A stretch of DNA of 64,000 bases. It comes from Lentzea tibetensis (GTDB lineage Bacteria > Actinomycetota > Actinomycetes > Mycobacteriales > Pseudonocardiaceae). Where the stretch lies: contig NZ_VOBR01000016.1 of NCBI RefSeq assembly GCF_007845675.1, positions 124,001 to 188,000 on the forward strand. Direction: 5' to 3'. Positions 61,627 to 64,000 of the stretch are shown here, in pieces (position 1 is the first letter of the stretch; every line of letters begins with the position of its first letter). The notes under the pieces were generated by a model, which did no database searches, was not told where the DNA came from, and worked only from the letters and a program-made list of their open reading frames with translations. The position numbers and the translations under genes were made by a program.

Positions 61627-61717
61627 CGAAGCCGAAGGCGAGCCGTCCCAAGCTTGTAGTGCCGAAGGCCACGAAGCCGAAGGCGAGCACCCCAAGCCCG
61701 CGAAGCCGGAGGCGAGC
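61627..61717. repeat. Three direct copies of a 17-bp unit
   Basis: CGAAGCCGAAGGCGAGC at 61627-61643 and 61672-61688, and with one change at 61701-61717. They lie just downstream of the RNB gene in a 364-bp gap without a gene (61602-61965), before a large hairpin. Confidence 0.7.
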
Positions 61718-61735
61718 CGACCAATGAAACCAGTG

Positions 61736-61867
61736 GGTGGTGGGGTCTCCGTACGGCGCAGGCGAAGCCCTGCCGCATTTCGAGGGTGGGGTCAAGACGT
61801 CTTTTTGTCTTGACCCCACCCTCGAAATGTGGCTGCCTCTGGTGCGTCGTACGGAGACCCCACCACC
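61736..61867. repeat. Large two-tier inverted repeat (hairpin element)
   Basis: Outer 20-bp perfect arms 61736-61755 and 61848-61867 (GGTGGTGGGGTCTCCGTACG); inner 23-bp perfect arms 61776-61798 and 61807-61829 with an 8-nt loop containing TTTTT. Unequal segments lie between the tiers. The right end ACCCCACCACCAAAG (61857-61871) is the exact complement of the left end of the element at 12997. It looks like a dispersed palindromic element. Confidence 0.8.
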
Positions 61868-61965
61868 AAAGCAACCATCTACGGAAACCAGCCCGAGGCC
61901 TCCGCCGGAGGCGAAGTCCGCAAGCCGCCGGACGCCACAAGACAGCCCCGTGTGAAGATGCGAGG

Positions 61966-62631
61966 GTGACTGAGATTCGAGAGCTCACCGTCGGCGTCCT
62001 GGGCGGCACGGGTGCACAGGGCAAGGGCCTGGCCATCCGCTGGGCCAAGGCCGGCGTCAAGGTGGTCATCGGCTCCCGCAGCGCTGAACGAGCCCAGCTC
62101 GCGGCGAAGGAGATCACCGAGACAGCGGGCGGCGAGGTCACCGGCACGGACAACGTGGAGTGCGCGGCGAGCTCGGACATCGTCCTGGTAGCGGTCCCGT
62201 GGGACGGCCACAGCGACCTCCTGGCAAGCCTGCGCGACCAGCTGGCCGGCAAGATCGTGATCGACTGCGTGAACCCGCTGGGCTTCGACAAGCAGGGCCC
62301 GTTCGCCCTCCCGGTGCCAGAAGGCTCGGCAGCCCAGCAGGCGGAGGCCCTCCTCCCTGAGTCCAAGGTGACGGCAGCCTTCCACCACGTGTCGGCCGTA
62401 CTGCTGGCAGACCTGTCCATCCCCCAGGTCGACATGGACGTACTGGTGCTGGGCGACGACCGAGAGGCGACGGACACCGTCCGCGAGCTGGCCGAACTGG
62501 TGCCGGGCTTCCGCGGCGTCTACGGCGGCCGCCTGCGCAACGCCCACCAGGTCGAGGCGTTCACGGCGAACCTGATCGCGATCAACCGCCGCTACAAGAC
62601 CCACGCCGGCCTGAAGATCACGGGCGTCTAG
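61966..62631 (+). CDS. npdG: Coenzyme F420:NADPH oxidoreductase
   Basis: 221 aa. Rossmann enzyme with VGVLGGTGAQGKGLAIRWAKAG (the NADP loop) and VIGSRSAERA, then AVPWDGH, VIDCVNPL and FHHVSAVLLAD; these match the TIGR01915 (NpdG/Fno) family, which passes hydride between NADPH and F420. GTG start at 61966; ribosome site weak (GAAG). The next gene starts next to its stop. It indicates F420-dependent metabolism in this organism. Confidence 0.88.
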   Translation: MTEIRELTVGVLGGTGAQGKGLAIRWAKAGVKVVIGSRSAERAQLAAKEITETAGGEVTGTDNVECAASSDIVLVAVPWDGHSDLLASLRDQLAGKIVIDCVNPLGFDKQGPFALPVPEGSAAQQAEALLPESKVTAAFHHVSAVLLADLSIPQVDMDVLVLGDDREATDTVRELAELVPGFRGVYGGRLRNAHQVEAFTANLIAINRRYKTHAGLKITGV

Positions 62632-63393
62632 GTGCTCCCGGTCGACGACCTCGGTGAACCGGTACCGCTGGACTCGCCACGACGAGTGGTGAGCCTGGTC
62701 CCGTCCATCACCGAGGCCGTCGCCGCCACGGTCCCGACCGTCCTCATAGGCGCCACGGACTACTGCACGCACCCGGCAGACCTGGACGTCGACCGGGTGG
62801 GCGGCTCGAAGTACCCCGACATCGCGAAGGTACTGGCGCTGAACCCGGACCTGGTGATCGCGAACTCCGAGGAGAACCGCCCGGAGGACGTCGACCGGCT
62901 GCGCGCGAACGGCATCCCGGTGTGGGTGACGGAAGCCCCGGCCACCGTCCCCACCGCACTGGCGAGCCTGCGCCGCTTCTTCGGCACCGCCTGGGACGCG
63001 GAACCGGACTGGCTGATCAAGGCCGAGGACCTGTGGCGCGAAACCACGCCCACCAAGCGAAAAGCCGTCATCCCGGTGTGGCGCAGGCCGTGGGTCGTGA
63101 TCGGCCGCGACACCTTCGCGGGTGACGTCCTGCACCGCCTCGGCGTCGAAAACGTGTACGCACAAAGCGAGGAGCGCTACCCGCGGCCGACCCTGGCCGA
63201 GATCAACGCGACCGAGCCCGATCTGGTCGTCCTCCCGGACGAGCCGTACCTGTTCACCCACGAGGACGGCCCGGAGTCGTTCCCCGGTCTGCCCTACGTG
63301 CTCGTGAACGGCCGTCACCTGACCTGGTACGGCCCGTCGCTGGTCGAGGCGAGGGAAAGTCTCACGAATGCGCTGAATTACGTTAATAGTTGA
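62632..63393 (+). CDS. BtuF-like helical-backbone metal receptor, no signal peptide
   Basis: 253 aa, periplasmic-binding-protein-like (peripla_BP_2/BtuF type): RVVSLVPSITEAVAA, a PDLVIANSEENRPEDVDRL strand and a DLVVLPDEPYLF region. A signal or lipobox is missing, so it should be cytoplasmic. GTG at 62632 adjoins the NpdG stop, so it is translationally coupled. It may bind a corrinoid or other metal cofactor inside the cell; that is inference. Confidence 0.8.
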   Translation: MLPVDDLGEPVPLDSPRRVVSLVPSITEAVAATVPTVLIGATDYCTHPADLDVDRVGGSKYPDIAKVLALNPDLVIANSEENRPEDVDRLRANGIPVWVTEAPATVPTALASLRRFFGTAWDAEPDWLIKAEDLWRETTPTKRKAVIPVWRRPWVVIGRDTFAGDVLHRLGVENVYAQSEERYPRPTLAEINATEPDLVVLPDEPYLFTHEDGPESFPGLPYVLVNGRHLTWYGPSLVEARESLTNALNYVNS

Positions 63394-63446
63394 CGACCAG
63401 TGCCCCGTGAGCTGCCAAGGTGGTCCCCGGAAAGGGGATCCACACC

Positions 63447-63878
63447 ATGCGCAAACTCATCACGGTGGCCGCGGCCACCGCCTTCGCCACGGCCCTGTTC
63501 GTGGCACCGGCCCACGCCGACCCGGTCGTGCACTACCGGGCCGCGGGCACGAACCTCTGCCTCGACGACAACGGCACGCAGGTCAGCGTGTTGCCGTGCA
63601 ACAGGTCCGACCGGCAGAGATGGTTACTGCCGGTCGGCGGCGACCTCTCGGACCGGCCGCGCAACATGGCGACAGGCAGGTGCCTGACGGCCCGTCCGAC
63701 AGGTCAGGTCCTGACCGTCGCGTGCGACGCGTCGGGCTTCCAGCGCTGGCGCCGTGAGCCGCGCGAGAACGAGTTCCGGTTCCACAACCTCGGCACGAAC
63801 AAGTGCCTGGTGGGCACCCGCGGGGTGACGGTCCAGCCGTGCACCCCGCAGACCCAGCGCTGGAGCGCGTTCTACTAG
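63447..63878 (+). CDS. Secreted ricin-type beta-trefoil protein
   Basis: 143 aa. Signal peptide (about 1-25, ending AHADP), then beta-trefoil repeats with paired cysteines and QxW motifs (NLCLDDNG...RQRW, GRCLTA...FQRW, NKCLVG...TQRW). It is a stand-alone lectin-like domain, probably carbohydrate-binding. ATG at 63447 with AAAGGGGA upstream; the longer frame from 63420 would lack a normal signal start. Confidence 0.82.
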   Translation: MRKLITVAAATAFATALFVAPAHADPVVHYRAAGTNLCLDDNGTQVSVLPCNRSDRQRWLLPVGGDLSDRPRNMATGRCLTARPTGQVLTVACDASGFQRWRREPRENEFRFHNLGTNKCLVGTRGVTVQPCTPQTQRWSAFY

Positions 63879-63883
63879 CGGTT

Positions 63884-64000
<117 letters not shown>

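Noticed and set aside
61098-62477. 459-codon minus-strand frame through the hairpin at 61.7 kb
   Set aside because: Crosses the RNB gene end, the repeats and npdG antisense; the product is an artefact of the hairpin and direct repeats.

Overview
The window is G+C-rich, densely coded DNA with many GTG starts and ATGA/GTGA stop-start overlaps. It carries AdnAB, a coenzyme F420:NADPH oxidoreductase, the cobD-SURF1-ptpA-cobC-nif3-zinc ribbon-RNase H/phosphatase block known from mycobacteria, and class A RNase P RNA. Together these indicate an actinobacterium, most likely of the order Pseudonocardiales. That placement is inference from gene content and style. No tRNA, CRISPR array, IS element or transposase was seen by eye.

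Layout. 0.1-6.7 kb: adnA and adnB (double-strand-break resection), separated by a perfect 19-bp palindrome. 6.7-13 kb: a hypothetical, a DoxX-like protein, an M20 dipeptidase, a K+ channel, a leucine-rich-repeat protein, and a divergent MarR/amidohydrolase pair. 13.3-16.1 kb: a two-component system facing a secreted DUF5666-like gene across three copies of an 11-bp-spaced TTCAG repeat. 16.1-21.7 kb: three tandem HEYGHH zinc metallopeptidases and a DUF2207-like membrane protein. 21.7-25.6 kb: an active/inactive M16 peptidase pair and NudC. 25.6-27.3 kb: a divergent PhyH dioxygenase/AraC pair.

27.3-36.7 kb: a type II Wadjet (JetABCD, SMC-like anti-plasmid) system in unusual form. jetA-jetB-jetC form a tight minus-strand operon. 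The JetD-like gene is cut off from it by a plus-strand membrane-protein/solute-binding-lipoprotein pair, and it has lost the expected TOPRIM acidic residues. 36.8-46.1 kb: the conserved cobD...rnhA/cobC block, interrupted by a toxin-antitoxin-like locus whose PIN toxin is broken by a frameshifting internal deletion, a DUF1349 protein, and a truncated polyprenyl-synthetase-like gene. 46-51.5 kb: aldo/keto reductase, FMN reductase, rnpB, threonine synthase, and a large secreted protein with a possible caspase-like His/Cys arrangement.

51.5-59.8 kb: a chromosomal type IV secretion-like operon resembling the Tcp/Tn916 core (two small membrane proteins, VirB4-type ATPase, VirB6/TcpH-like membrane protein, TcpC/VirB8-like protein, transglycosylase-NlpC/P60 hydrolase). 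A small, probable ribbon-helix-helix regulator is divergent from it. No relaxase or coupling protein is visible. 60-64 kb: an RNB ribonuclease, the F420 oxidoreductase with a signal-less BtuF-like protein, a secreted ricin-type lectin, and the 3' end of a proline iminopeptidase gene.

Several gene-free gaps hold large inverted repeats (3.26, 13.0, 23.1, 59.8 and 61.7 kb). Two of these share an identical 15-nt end, suggesting a dispersed hairpin element family in this genome.
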